This document shows positions 16,148 through 25,425 of a DNA stretch of 64,000 nt, one piece after another. The stretch covers positions 72,073-136,072 of the forward strand of contig DJQV01000024.1 in assembly GCA_002438805.1 (NCBI GenBank), read 5' to 3'. Below the pieces are notes generated by a model. That model ran no database searches. It saw nothing but the letters and a program-made list of their open reading frames with translations, and was not told the DNA's origin. The stretch comes from Bacteroidales bacterium UBA6377 (GTDB taxonomy: Bacteria > Bacteroidota > Bacteroidia > Bacteroidales > UBA932). The translations under genes and the position numbers were made by a program. How positions within the stretch are numbered: the first letter of the stretch is position 1; each line of letters starts with the position of its first letter.

Positions 16148-16759
16148 ATGCACAGGATATACTTCGAGAAGCGCTGCATAATCATCTGCAGGCCGGACGA
16201 CCAGGCTCTCTCCGATCCCAACTCCGTCGAGTTCCATTTCGGGGAAAGCATCGGCATCCACTCCCTGGTGGCCATGTTCGAAGCCTCCGAGTCGCTCAGC
16301 CGCATATACATACCGACCGAGGACACGGAATGGATGTACCGCAAGGTCTGCGCCGAGTTCCGCGAAGTGGATGCTGCGGGCGGCCTTGTGTCAAACCGCC
16401 GCGGGGACTATCTTCTCATACGGCGCGGAGGCCTCTGGGACCTGCCGAAAGGGCATCGCGAAGAGGGCGAGGACATCACGGTCACAGCTATCCGGGAGGT
16501 GAGGGAGGAGACCGGCGTCGACCAGCTGGAGCTGGGGAGCCTCATCTGCGTCACGGACCACTGTTACCTGCGTGACGGGAGGTGGCACCTGAAGCACACC
16601 TGGTGGTACAACATGCTGTACACCGATCCGGTGGACCTGACCCCTCAGCGGGAGGAGGACATCACCAAGGCGGCCTGGGTCGCGAAGTCCAGCCTGCCCT
16701 CCTACCTCAAAAATACCTTCCCTTCCATAGTCGAAGTGTTCCGTGAGGCGAAAGTGTGA
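16148..16759 (+). CDS. Nudix hydrolase
   Basis: A 203-residue protein with a variable N-terminal domain of about 75 residues and a Nudix domain. The Nudix box GHREEGEDITVTAIREVREETG fits GX5EX7REUXEEXGU exactly. It hydrolyses a nucleoside diphosphate linked to another group; the substrate is not evident. The ATG at 16148 follows the plus-strand promoter by about 26 nt. It precedes queA by 53 nt on the same strand. Confidence 0.92.
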   Translation: MHRIYFEKRCIIICRPDDQALSDPNSVEFHFGESIGIHSLVAMFEASESLSRIYIPTEDTEWMYRKVCAEFREVDAAGGLVSNRRGDYLLIRRGGLWDLPKGHREEGEDITVTAIREVREETGVDQLELGSLICVTDHCYLRDGRWHLKHTWWYNMLYTDPVDLTPQREEDITKAAWVAKSSLPSYLKNTFPSIVEVFREAKV

Positions 16760-16812
16760 AACTTTTTGCATGATTTGTCCGTATAGATTCAGTATATAAT
16801 TACGGATCAGAC

Positions 16813-17883
16813 ATGAAACTCTCACAATTCAATTTCGAGCTGCCCAAGGAAAGCATCGCCACAGAACTGATGCCCGAAGTCAACGGGCATACCCAATGGA
16901 GGGACGAGTGCCGCCTGATGGTGCTCCACAAGGACAGCGGAGAAATCGAGCACCGCAAGTTCAAGGACATCATAGACTATTTCGGCAAGGGCGACCGCTT
17001 CGTGCTCAACGACACCAAGGTCTTTCCGGCAAAACTTCTCGGCAAGAAGGAAAAGACGGGCGCGGACATAATGGTGTTCCTGCTCAGGGAGCTCAACAAG
17101 GAGCAGCGCCTCTGGGACGTGATAGTGGATCCCGCGCGCAAGATCCGCATCGGCAACAAGCTGTATTTCGGTGACGACGACAGCATGGTGGCCGAGGTGA
17201 TCGACAACACGACCTCCCGCGGAAGGACCCTGCGCTTCCTCTATGACGGCCCTTACGAGGAGTTCAAGGAAGCCCTTTTCAAACTGGGAAAGACTCCTGT
17301 CCCCGAGTGGGTCAAAGAAAATCCAGACGAGAGGGATGCCGAAGAGTTCCAGACCATCTTCGCCGCGCACGAAGGAGCCGTCTCAGCCCCGGCCGCCGGA
17401 CTCCATTTCAGCCGCGAACTCTTCAACAGAATGATCCTCAAGGACATTGACAAGACTTTCATCACCGTCCACATGGGCATAGGCCACTTCCGTACAGTCG
17501 ATGTGGAGGATTTGTCCAAGCACAAGATGGACGGCGAGAGGTTCATCATCTCCGAGCAGGCCGCTGACGAGATCAACTCCACAAAGAGGGCCGGGCACAA
17601 GATCTGCGCTGTCGGCATCACCGTCATACGGGCCCTTGAGACCAACGTCACCACGGAGAACGAGGTCAGGCCGGCTGACAGCTGGACCAACAAGTTCATC
17701 TTCCCTCCCTACAAGTTCTCCATCCCGGATGCGATAGTGTCCAACTTCCACCTGCCGGAGTCCACCATGCTGATGACCGTGGCAGCATTCGGAGGCTACG
17801 ACAAAGTGATGAACGCCTACAAGGTCGCCCTGGAGGAAGGCTACAAATTCGGCCCTTACGGGGACGCGATGCTCATCATATAA
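16813..17883 (+). CDS. queA: S-adenosylmethionine:tRNA ribosyltransferase-isomerase
   Basis: This 356-residue enzyme transfers the ribosyl moiety of SAM to preQ1 in tRNA, making epoxyqueuosine. The conserved DRFVLNDTKVFPAKLLG near residues 57-74, EGAVSAPAAGLHFS in the middle and ESTMLMTVAAFGGYD near the C-terminus identify QueA. Full length. No other queuosine gene lies in the window. Confidence 0.97.
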   Translation: MKLSQFNFELPKESIATELMPEVNGHTQWRDECRLMVLHKDSGEIEHRKFKDIIDYFGKGDRFVLNDTKVFPAKLLGKKEKTGADIMVFLLRELNKEQRLWDVIVDPARKIRIGNKLYFGDDDSMVAEVIDNTTSRGRTLRFLYDGPYEEFKEALFKLGKTPVPEWVKENPDERDAEEFQTIFAAHEGAVSAPAAGLHFSRELFNRMILKDIDKTFITVHMGIGHFRTVDVEDLSKHKMDGERFIISEQAADEINSTKRAGHKICAVGITVIRALETNVTTENEVRPADSWTNKFIFPPYKFSIPDAIVSNFHLPESTMLMTVAAFGGYDKVMNAYKVALEEGYKFGPYGDAMLII

Positions 17884-17894
17884 AAAATCCTTCC

Positions 17895-17903
17895 TATCTT
17901 TGT
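17895..17903 (+). promoter_or_regulatory. dprA -7 box
   Basis: TATCTTTGT at 17895-17903; a start near 17909 would leave a leader of about 16 nt before the ATG at 17925. No clear -33 TTG is present. Confidence 0.5.
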
Positions 17904-17924
17904 CCACAACTTGAATTGTGAAAA

Positions 17925-19085
17925 ATGGACAAAGATCAACTTAGGCATGCAGGCGCGATAGCGCTCAATGCCATCTTCGGTAACAGACCGCGCATCGCGG
18001 CACAGATAGCGGAGACATTCTCATCGGCAGATGAATTATTTTCCCTCACCGAGAAGGAACAGGCGGAAATCTTCGGCCCCTGGTCAAGATTCAGCACCCG
18101 TCCGGCTGCAGACGTTCTCGAGGCGGCGCGCAGAGAATACCTTGACCTGTCCTCGAAAGGGGTCAGTTTCATAAGCATTTTCGACACGGACGCATACCCG
18201 CCGCTTCTGAGGGAATGCCCTGACGCTCCCCTGCTCCTGTATGTACGGGGGAATCCGTCTGTCCTTCTCAACCCCCACCCTGTCTCGATAGTCGGCACGC
18301 GCGACATGGACAGTTACGGACGTGATTGCAGCATAAAGGCAGTGAGAGAACTGGCGGAGACTTCAGAAAAACCTCTGATTGTCAGCGGACTGGCCTTCGG
18401 TGTGGACATCACCGCACACATGGCTTCCCTCTCCTGCGGGCTGCCTACAGCGGCGGTCATACCCGTAGGCATAGAGAGGATCTACCCTCCGAGCCATGCT
18501 ACCGCCGCAGACAAGATCGTAGCCGCCGGCGGCGCCGTCATCACAGACTACCCTCCCGGGACAATCCCCATGCCGTACAATTTTCTGCGCCGCAACCGCA
18601 TCATAGCGGGCCTTTCCGCCGCCACACTCCTTATCGAGTCCCGGAGGAAAGGCGGCGGCATGATGACTGCACGTCTAGCCCACGGCTACGGCAGGACGGT
18701 GCTCGCCATCCCCGGCCGTCTGGACGACCCCAGATCCGAAGGGTGCAACTCCTTGATAGCCGAAAAGACAGCCGAGGCCTACTGCGGGCAGGCATCGCTG
18801 CTCGAGGCCCTTGGCCTTCCTCTTCAGGGCAACAGAAAAGCCCCGAAAGCCGAAGACCTGCTGCGCGGCAGATTCGCCGGACGGCTTGACGAAAGCGAGA
18901 TAATGGGCCTGGCGAGGATACTCTCCGCGATAAGGACGCACAGGGACATATCCGTCAGCGATCTGGCCGGGACTCTCGGGCTGGACTATCCGGCAGCCTC
19001 CCGCGCCGTCTGCCTGCTCGAAACTGAGGGCCTGATATGCACCGATGTGCTCCAGAGATGTAGCACGAATGTCATTTTTGTTTAA
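17925..19085 (+). CDS. dprA: DNA-processing protein DprA/Smf
   Basis: A 386-residue protein that loads RecA on incoming single-stranded DNA. It has an N-terminal helical domain, a Rossmann-like core with SIVGTRDMDSYG, SGLAFGVDITAH, IERIYPPSH, FLRRNRIIAGLS and SRRKGGGMMTARLA, and a C-terminal winged helix (about 320-386). Its presence suggests, but does not prove, capacity for natural transformation. The stop codon overlaps the -7 box of tatD. Confidence 0.96.
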   Translation: MDKDQLRHAGAIALNAIFGNRPRIAAQIAETFSSADELFSLTEKEQAEIFGPWSRFSTRPAADVLEAARREYLDLSSKGVSFISIFDTDAYPPLLRECPDAPLLLYVRGNPSVLLNPHPVSIVGTRDMDSYGRDCSIKAVRELAETSEKPLIVSGLAFGVDITAHMASLSCGLPTAAVIPVGIERIYPPSHATAADKIVAAGGAVITDYPPGTIPMPYNFLRRNRIIAGLSAATLLIESRRKGGGMMTARLAHGYGRTVLAIPGRLDDPRSEGCNSLIAEKTAEAYCGQASLLEALGLPLQGNRKAPKAEDLLRGRFAGRLDESEIMGLARILSAIRTHRDISVSDLAGTLGLDYPAASRAVCLLETEGLICTDVLQRCSTNVIFV

Positions 19086-19091
19086 TTTTGC
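19083..19091 (+). promoter_or_regulatory. tatD -7 box overlapping the dprA stop
   Basis: TAATTTTGC at 19083-19091 includes the dprA TAA. The ATG of tatD at 19097 is 5 nt further on, which would give a leaderless message. Confidence 0.4.
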
Positions 19092-19096
19092 ACCGT

Positions 19097-19864
19097 ATGG
19101 AATTCATCGACACTCATACGCACAACTCCGACGAGGCCTACCTCGGCTGCGAAGACGAGGTGATCCGCCGTGCGGAGCAGGCAGGAGTGACAGCCATGAT
19201 ACAGGCCGACATAGACTCCAGAGAGCGTACCAGGATGTACGAGCTCAGTTCCAAATATCCCGGCCTCCTATATAATATGCTCGGTCTGTACCCCGGTTCG
19301 GTGGACAAAGGCTGGAGGGACGAGATTGACGCCCTGATGCAGTGGAAGGACAGAGGCCCCGTGGCCGTAGGCGAGATCGGTCTTGACTACCACTTCGGCA
19401 CAGAGTTCAAAGAAGAGCAGAAAGAGGCGTTCCGCACACAGCTGGAACTCGCTTCAGAGTGGGATCTGCCGGTCAACATCCACCTGCGGGACGCCACGGA
19501 GGACTTCTTCGCCATCATGGAGGACTGCCGCCATCTGCACCTGAGGGGCAACCTCCACGCATTCAGCGGAAGCTATGAAACGTTCGACAGACTCTCACGG
19601 CTCGGAGACTGGTACGTCGGGATCGGCGGGGTCGTCACCTTCAAGAAGTCCAGGATCGGAGAGGACATCAGCAGGATTCCCCTTGGACGCATCCTGCTTG
19701 AGACGGACTCCCCTTATCTGACCCCGGTCCCGCACAGGGGCGAACGCAACGAGAGCGCCTACCTGCCGCTCATCGCGGAGTTCATCGCCGCACGCAAAGG
19801 GATCTCCACTGAAGAGGTCGCCCTCGCCACAACCTCAAACGCCAAACAACTCTTCGCGATATGA
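19097..19864 (+). CDS. TatD family metal-dependent hydrolase/DNase
   Basis: A 255-residue TIM-barrel hydrolase. The metal ligands are visible as DTHTH (5-9), GEIGLDYH, the two histidines NIHLRDA and NLHAFSG, and ETDSPYLTP. Family members have 3'-5' DNase or RNA activity. The ATG at 19097 is preferred; a TTG at 19088 in the same frame lies inside the promoter box. The stop overlaps the asparaginase start by 4 bp (ATGA). Confidence 0.93.
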   Translation: MEFIDTHTHNSDEAYLGCEDEVIRRAEQAGVTAMIQADIDSRERTRMYELSSKYPGLLYNMLGLYPGSVDKGWRDEIDALMQWKDRGPVAVGEIGLDYHFGTEFKEEQKEAFRTQLELASEWDLPVNIHLRDATEDFFAIMEDCRHLHLRGNLHAFSGSYETFDRLSRLGDWYVGIGGVVTFKKSRIGEDISRIPLGRILLETDSPYLTPVPHRGERNESAYLPLIAEFIAARKGISTEEVALATTSNAKQLFAI

Positions 19865-20925
19865 TGTTCAATCTTTTCAAGAAAGCAAAGGCCAGCAGGC
19901 CCGCCGTACTTCTCATATACACCGGCGGCACCATAGGCATGAAGGAAGACCCCACCGACGGCACCCTGAAGCCGTTCGACTTCAGCGCCCTCATGGAAGA
20001 AGTCCCGGAACTGCGCAAATTCGGCCTGGACATCGACACTTACAGTTTCTCCCCGCTCATCGACTCCTCGGATGTCGAGCCCTCGCTCTGGCAGTCACTT
20101 GCCACTCTGATCCGGGAGAAATATGATGAATACCTTGGATTCGTGATCCTCCACGGCACGGACACCATGGCCTACAGCGCCTCAGCCCTGAGTTTCATGC
20201 TGGACAACCTTGACAAGCCGGTCATCTTCACGGGAAGCCAGCTGCCCGTGGGACAGCCGCGCACCGACGGCAAAGAGAACCTCATATCGGCTGTGGAGAT
20301 CGCCACGGCGAGGGACATCCAGAGCCGGTCCATCGTGCCGGAAGTCTGCATATACTTCAACTCCAAGCTCTTGCGCGGCAACCGCAGCACCAAGATCAAC
20401 GCCACCGGCTTCGATGCGTTCAGTTCCCCGAACTACCCGCCGCTTGCCACGGCCGGCATCAGCATAAAGTACAACAGCACCTACATCCACTACCCGCAGA
20501 GCGGCCACAGGACATTCACCATACACACGGAACTCGACACCCGCGTCTCGATCCTCAAGATCCATCCCGGCATCACCGAGCAGGCGGTACGCGACATCCT
20601 TCTTGGCAGCGGCACGCGGGCCGTGATCCTCGAGACCTACGGGGCCGGGAACGCAATTTCCAAAGACTGGTTCATACGGATAGTCCGGGAAGCCGACAAG
20701 ATGGGCAAGGTGCTCCTCAATGTGACACAATGCCTTAGCGGCGACGTCAACATGGATCTCTATGCCACGGGGCGGCATCTCAAGGACGCCGGCGTGGTCT
20801 CGGGACACGACTCCACCACCGAAAGCGCCCTCGGCAAACTCTTCTACCTGATGGGAAGCTACAGCGACAACAGCAAGGTCAAAGAGCTTCTGGAGAGGAA
20901 TCTGAAAGGCGAAATCTCAAAATAA
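19861..20925 (+). CDS. ansA: Type I L-asparaginase
   Basis: A 354-residue enzyme converting asparagine to aspartate and ammonia, without signal peptide and so cytoplasmic. The two threonine motifs are TGGTIG (21-26) and HGTDT (98-102), followed by TGSQLPVGQPRTDGKENL. Length and the C-terminal DMGSY-like tail fit cytoplasmic type I enzymes. It overlaps tatD by 4 bp, so the two are translationally coupled. An AT-rich 90-nt gap follows before exbB. Confidence 0.95.
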   Translation: MMFNLFKKAKASRPAVLLIYTGGTIGMKEDPTDGTLKPFDFSALMEEVPELRKFGLDIDTYSFSPLIDSSDVEPSLWQSLATLIREKYDEYLGFVILHGTDTMAYSASALSFMLDNLDKPVIFTGSQLPVGQPRTDGKENLISAVEIATARDIQSRSIVPEVCIYFNSKLLRGNRSTKINATGFDAFSSPNYPPLATAGISIKYNSTYIHYPQSGHRTFTIHTELDTRVSILKIHPGITEQAVRDILLGSGTRAVILETYGAGNAISKDWFIRIVREADKMGKVLLNVTQCLSGDVNMDLYATGRHLKDAGVVSGHDSTTESALGKLFYLMGSYSDNSKVKELLERNLKGEISK

Positions 20926-21015
20926 ATATTGAATAATGAAATTTAATTGCTAAATTGCGCTGATTTTAGACATTAGAAAATAATTATTACAACTAATACA
21001 TTATTAAAGTTCATT

Positions 21016-21789
21016 ATGAAAAAGTTTTTCATGTTTTTGGCAGTTGCCGGCCTGATGGCTTTCTCTGCCGATGTAGCTTCCGCTCAGGAGGATTCAGCCC
21101 CTGCGGCTTCTGAGGTTGCCAGCCTTGCTGACCTCACTGCCGCCCAGCCAGAGGTTCCGCTTCACCAGGCCCTCAAGACCAAATTCATCGAAGGTGGTCC
21201 TGAGTTCATGTCCCTGATCATCCTCTGCCTTATCCTCGGACTTGCTCTCTCCATCGAGCGTATCCTCTACCTCACTTTCTCCAAGACCAACACCAAGAAA
21301 CTTCTTGCTGACGTGGAGAAGGCTCTTGCCAACGGCGGCATCGAGGCTGCCAAGGACGTATGCCGCAACACCCGCGGACCTGTAGCCAGCATCTTCTACC
21401 AGGGACTCCTCCACTACGATCAGGGAGTTGACGTTGTCGAGAAGACCGTCGTTTCCTACGGCTCAGTACAGATGAGCGAGATGGAGAACGGACTTTCATG
21501 GATCTCCCTCTTCATCGCCCTCGCACCGTCTCTCGGATTCCTCGGAACCGTTATCGGTATGATCGAGGCCTTCGATGCCATCCAGGCTGCCGGTGACATT
21601 TCACCTAACGTCGTTGCCGGAGGTATGAAGGTCGCCCTTATCACTACCGTAGGCGGTTTGATCGTTGCGATGATTCTTCAGGTATTCTACAACTACATCC
21701 TTTCCAAGATTGACAACATCACCATCGACATGGAGGATTCTTCAATCTCACTCGTGGATGTACTCACGAAATACTCCCAGAAGAAATAA
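21016..21789 (+). CDS. exbB: ExbB/TolQ/MotA proton-channel protein
   Basis: A 257-residue inner-membrane protein. After a signal-like N-terminus (ending ASAQ) and a periplasmic linker it has three transmembrane segments near 60-80, 155-180 and 200-225; the conserved LGFLGTVIGMIEAF and VALITTVGGLIVAM motifs mark ExbB. With the two ExbD proteins and a TonB-like partner it would form the proton-driven motor energising outer-membrane receptors. The leader 20926-21015 is very AT-rich, as is common upstream of highly expressed Bacteroidetes genes; I see no clean -7 box in it. Confidence 0.93.
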   Translation: MKKFFMFLAVAGLMAFSADVASAQEDSAPAASEVASLADLTAAQPEVPLHQALKTKFIEGGPEFMSLIILCLILGLALSIERILYLTFSKTNTKKLLADVEKALANGGIEAAKDVCRNTRGPVASIFYQGLLHYDQGVDVVEKTVVSYGSVQMSEMENGLSWISLFIALAPSLGFLGTVIGMIEAFDAIQAAGDISPNVVAGGMKVALITTVGGLIVAMILQVFYNYILSKIDNITIDMEDSSISLVDVLTKYSQKK

Positions 21790-21807
21790 TTTTGCAAACA
21801 GACAATC

Positions 21808-22242
21808 ATGAAACTCAATAAATTGTTCAAATGGTGCATGGTGGTTCTCATCGTCATCAGCGCCGCTCTCATCGTCTGGGGCTTCTCTGCAGGCTTCACG
21901 ACTGACAACGGGCGCGCCACTGACGTGCTGATCTACTGGGCATACGCGATGGTCGGCCTCGGACTCGTGTCCTGGGTTGTACTGGGCGGCATCATGAGCG
22001 TGAAGGCCAATCCGAAGTCCCTCGTCAAAGGAGGAATCGCATTGGCAGTCATCGCTGTGGTTGTCCTCATAGCGTATTTCCTGGCACCTGCACACCCTGC
22101 ATTCGGCAGGGAGGGGATGGATTCCGTCTCCACGCTCAAACTTACTGATACCATGCTCAACCTCACGTATTTCGCAGGTGCAGCCGCCATCGTGGCCATC
22201 ATCGCCGGTGAAATCCGTCTGGCTATCAACAATAGGAAATAA
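21808..22242 (+). CDS. Four-helix membrane protein of the exb operon
   Basis: A 144-residue protein with four hydrophobic segments (about 7-27, 40-65, 72-92, 118-138) and no catalytic motif. It sits 18 nt after exbB and 5 nt before the first exbD. A gene of this size is regularly found in this position in Bacteroidetes ExbBD operons. Probable accessory subunit of the motor; this is inference from position only. Confidence 0.8.
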   Translation: MKLNKLFKWCMVVLIVISAALIVWGFSAGFTTDNGRATDVLIYWAYAMVGLGLVSWVVLGGIMSVKANPKSLVKGGIALAVIAVVVLIAYFLAPAHPAFGREGMDSVSTLKLTDTMLNLTYFAGAAAIVAIIAGEIRLAINNRK

Positions 22243-22247
22243 ACATT

Positions 22248-22829
22248 ATGTCCAGCAAGAAAACACCTGCAATCAATTCAAGTTCTACCGCGGACATAGC
22301 CTTCCTGCTTCTGTGCTACTTCCTGATGACCACCACCATGGGCACACAGACAGGTCTGGCGCGTCGTCTGCCTCCTATGCCGGCTGAAAACCAGAAGGCA
22401 CAGGACCAGAAGGTGAACCGCCGCAACATCATCGTTGTGAGGATCAACTCTGCGGATAGGATTTTTGCCGGAGGTGACGTTCTTGATGTGAGTCAGGTCA
22501 AGGATAAAGTCAAGAACTTCTTGACCAACCCTCTGAACGACCCTTCTCTCCCTGAGAAGGAGGTCAAGGAAATCGAGGGACTCGGAGCATATCCAGTGTC
22601 AAAGGGTGTGATTTCCCTTCAGAATGACCGCGGTACCAGTTACCGTGCGTACATTGCAGTTCAGAATGAGCTGATGAAGGCGGTCAACGAACTCCGCGAC
22701 GAATTCTCACAGAGCCACTACGGATGCAAGTTCGTGGCCCTCGACGAGGAGAAGCAGGATATTGTGAAGAAGGCCATCCCTTCCAACATTTCAGAGGCTG
22801 AACCTAAGGATATTGGTAAAAGAAGATAA
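22248..22829 (+). CDS. exbD: ExbD/TolR family protein, long form
   Basis: A 193-residue protein with one N-terminal membrane helix (INSSSTADIAFLLLCYFLMTTTM), which contains the conserved Asp (STADIAF) that carries protons, and a periplasmic domain. It is longer than the second ExbD because of an insertion in the periplasmic part (about 70-150). Two consecutive ExbD paralogs are usual in Bacteroidetes. Confidence 0.92.
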   Translation: MSSKKTPAINSSSTADIAFLLLCYFLMTTTMGTQTGLARRLPPMPAENQKAQDQKVNRRNIIVVRINSADRIFAGGDVLDVSQVKDKVKNFLTNPLNDPSLPEKEVKEIEGLGAYPVSKGVISLQNDRGTSYRAYIAVQNELMKAVNELRDEFSQSHYGCKFVALDEEKQDIVKKAIPSNISEAEPKDIGKRR

Positions 22830-22843
22830 AGGAGGACTGTAGT

Positions 22844-23311
22844 ATGTCAATGTTCAAGAAAGAAGGGAAAAAAGACGTCCCTGCAATCGCATCAAGCTCG
22901 CTCTCCGATATCGTCTTCATGCTCTTGTTCTTCTTCATGGTGACCACGCAGCTGCGTGAGACCGAGAACAAAGTCATGGTGAATATCCCTGAGGCTTCCG
23001 AGGTCACGAAACTTGTCAGGAAGGATCTCAACTCATACATCAATATCGGAACCCCTATCAAGTCCCTCCAGGCCCAGTACGGCACAGAAGCACGTATCCA
23101 GCTCAACGATTCTTTCAGGACCACAGCTGAAATCCGTGACTTCGTGGCTGCTGAGCGTGACTCCAAGAGTGAGGCTGACCGTCAGTTCATGACCATCAGC
23201 ATCAGAGCGGACCAGGATGTCAGAATGGGTATCGTGACCGATGTCAAGCAGGAGCTCAGAAGGTGCTCCGCACTGAGGATCATGTACTCTGCAAGAAAGC
23301 CGGCAGAATAA
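22844..23311 (+). CDS. exbD: ExbD/TolR family protein, short form
   Basis: A 155-residue protein with one membrane helix (SSLSDIVFMLLFFFMVTTQL) with the proton-carrying Asp, and a periplasmic domain ending in RQFMTISIRADQDVRMGIVTDVKQELRR, typical ExbD. It ends the motor operon; a terminator follows at 23333. Confidence 0.93.
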   Translation: MSMFKKEGKKDVPAIASSSLSDIVFMLLFFFMVTTQLRETENKVMVNIPEASEVTKLVRKDLNSYINIGTPIKSLQAQYGTEARIQLNDSFRTTAEIRDFVAAERDSKSEADRQFMTISIRADQDVRMGIVTDVKQELRRCSALRIMYSARKPAE

Positions 23312-23332
23312 TAATCTGCGGCCAGATTATAG

Positions 23333-23364
23333 AAGCAGCCCCCTTTGATGAGGGCTGCTTTTTT
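23333..23364 (+). terminator. Terminator between the exb operon and asnS
   Basis: AAGCAGCCC (23333-23341) pairs with GGGCTGCTT (23352-23360), followed by T to 23364. It lies 24 nt before the asnS ATG, so it may also act as an attenuator for asnS. Confidence 0.85.
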
Positions 23365-23388
23365 AAAAGTCATTCACAAGCCAAGAAG

Positions 23389-24789
23389 ATGGAATTACTT
23401 CGCACCAAAGTCAAAGACCTGCTCAACATGCCCGCAGGCCAGGATGTCCTTGCGAAAGGTTGGGTAAGGACAAAAAGAGGAAACAAGGAAATAGCATTCA
23501 TAGCCCTCAACGACGGCTCGACCATCAAGAATGTGCAGATCGTCGTGGACAAGAACCTTGAGACGGAGCCGCTGCTCGCAAAGATCAGCACCGGTGCATG
23601 CATCGGTGTGGAAGGCAAACTTGTGGAATCCGTCGGAAGCGGACAGGCGGTCGAGATAAAGGCTGACAAGATTGTCATCTACGGGGAATGCGACCCGATG
23701 CGATATCCGCTCCAGAAAAAAGACACTTCACTCGAATACCTGAGGTCCGTTGCGCACATGCGCCCAAGGACCAACACTTTCGGAGCGGTATTCCGTCTCA
23801 GGAGCCAGATGGCATTTGCCATCCACGAGTATTTCCACTCGAAAGGCTTCGTTTACCTCAACACCCCGCTCATCACGGCCGCAGATGCCGAAGGGGCGGG
23901 CCAGATGTTTCAGGTGACGACTCTGGATCTGAACAATGTCCCTAAAAACAAAAAGGGCGAGCCGGACTACACCAAGGACTTCTTCGGCAAGCAGACAAGC
24001 CTCACCGTGAGTGGACAGCTCGAAGGGGAGTTGGGAGCCACAGCCCTGGGCGAGATCTACACCTTCGGTCCGACTTTCCGCGCGGAGAACTCCAACACCC
24101 CACGTCACCTCGCGGAGTTCTGGATGATCGAGCCGGAAATGGCGTTCTACGATATCAAGGACAACATGGATCTCGCAGAAGATTTCATCAAGCACCTCGT
24201 CAAATACGCCCTTGACAACTGCGCCGATGACATACAGTTCCTCAACGACCGCTACGACCCGGAACTCATCGACAGGCTCAAGAGCGTGATCGGCACGGAG
24301 TTCGTGCGTCTGGAATACACCGAGGGCATCAAGATCCTCGAGCAGGCCGTCAAGGACGGTGTGAAGTTCGAATATCCTGTCTACTGGGGAGTGGATCTCC
24401 AGAGCGAACACGAGAGATACCTGGTCGAGCAGCACTTCGGCAAACCTGTCATCCTTACAGGCTATCCGAAAGATATCAAGGCCTTCTACATGAAACAGAA
24501 CGAGGACGGTAAGACAGTCCGTGCCATGGACGTGCTCTTCCCGAAGATCGGGGAGATCATCGGAGGCTCCGAAAGGGAGGCTGACCTGCAGAAACTCGAG
24601 AACCGCATCAGCGAACTCAAGATGAGCCGGCGTACCCTGGAATGGTACATCGACACCCGCCGCTTCGGCAGCTGTCCTCACAGCGGCTTCGGGCTTGGAT
24701 TCGAGAGACTCCTGCTCTTCATCACCGGCATGGCGAACATCCGCGATGTCATACCGTTCCCGCGCACCCCGAAGAACGCAGAATATTAG
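23389..24789 (+). CDS. asnS: Asparaginyl-tRNA synthetase
   Basis: A 466-residue class II synthetase, the usual length. An N-terminal OB-fold binds the anticodon (about 1-110); class II motif 2 is TFRAENSNTPRHLAEFWMIEPE and motif 3 GFGLGFERLLLFITG. The ATG at 23389 (MELLRTKVKDL) is chosen; an upstream extension would run through the terminator. ansA upstream degrades asparagine, but there is no evidence that the two are linked in regulation. udk starts 3 nt after the stop. Confidence 0.98.
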   Translation: MELLRTKVKDLLNMPAGQDVLAKGWVRTKRGNKEIAFIALNDGSTIKNVQIVVDKNLETEPLLAKISTGACIGVEGKLVESVGSGQAVEIKADKIVIYGECDPMRYPLQKKDTSLEYLRSVAHMRPRTNTFGAVFRLRSQMAFAIHEYFHSKGFVYLNTPLITAADAEGAGQMFQVTTLDLNNVPKNKKGEPDYTKDFFGKQTSLTVSGQLEGELGATALGEIYTFGPTFRAENSNTPRHLAEFWMIEPEMAFYDIKDNMDLAEDFIKHLVKYALDNCADDIQFLNDRYDPELIDRLKSVIGTEFVRLEYTEGIKILEQAVKDGVKFEYPVYWGVDLQSEHERYLVEQHFGKPVILTGYPKDIKAFYMKQNEDGKTVRAMDVLFPKIGEIIGGSEREADLQKLENRISELKMSRRTLEWYIDTRRFGSCPHSGFGLGFERLLLFITGMANIRDVIPFPRTPKNAEY

Positions 24790-24792
24790 ACC

Positions 24793-25425
24793 ATGCTCGT
24801 AATCGGAATAGCCGGCGGATCAGGCTCCGGCAAAACCACTGTGGTAAAGGCCATCACCGAGAAGCTCAAAAACGAGAAGGTGGTGGTCATACCTCAGGAC
24901 TCCTACTACAAGGACTCCAGCGATCTTACAGACGAGGAGAAGAGAGTCTACAACTTTGACCATCCAAACGCGATAGACTGGGAACTCTTGTGTGCCCAGC
25001 TCGCTGAACTGAAAAAAGGCAGAAGTGTCAGACAGCCCGTATATTCTTACATCTCCTGCTCGCGTTCCAAGACCGAGACGGTGGAAGTAGAGCCGGGAGA
25101 TGTGATCATAATAGAGGGAATACTCATCTTCACCTGTGAGGAACTGCGCAAACAGTTGGACATCAAGATTTTCGTGGATGCTGATGACGATGACCGCCTG
25201 ATGAGGGTCATGGCCCGCGACATCACCGAACGTGGCAAGGATGTCCGTTGGGTGATCGAGCGTTACTCGCGCACCGTGAAGCCGATGTATCTCCAGTTCA
25301 TCGAGCCGAGCAAGCGCTATGCCGACATCATCATCCCGCAGGGAGGACACAACAAAGTGGCGATTGACATCATCACCAACACCATCGAGAAGTCCCTCAA
25401 GGAAGAGAAGGACAAGAACAAGTGA
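24793..25425 (+). CDS. udk: Uridine kinase
   Basis: A 210-residue kinase that phosphorylates uridine and cytidine in pyrimidine salvage. The P-loop GGSGSGKTT is at residues 8-16, QDSYYKD and FDHPNAIDW bind the nucleoside, and the lid region RDITERGKDVRWVIERY is complete. The stop overlaps the GTG start of the TonB-like gene (GTGA). Confidence 0.97.
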   Translation: MLVIGIAGGSGSGKTTVVKAITEKLKNEKVVVIPQDSYYKDSSDLTDEEKRVYNFDHPNAIDWELLCAQLAELKKGRSVRQPVYSYISCSRSKTETVEVEPGDVIIIEGILIFTCEELRKQLDIKIFVDADDDDRLMRVMARDITERGKDVRWVIERYSRTVKPMYLQFIEPSKRYADIIIPQGGHNKVAIDIITNTIEKSLKEEKDKNK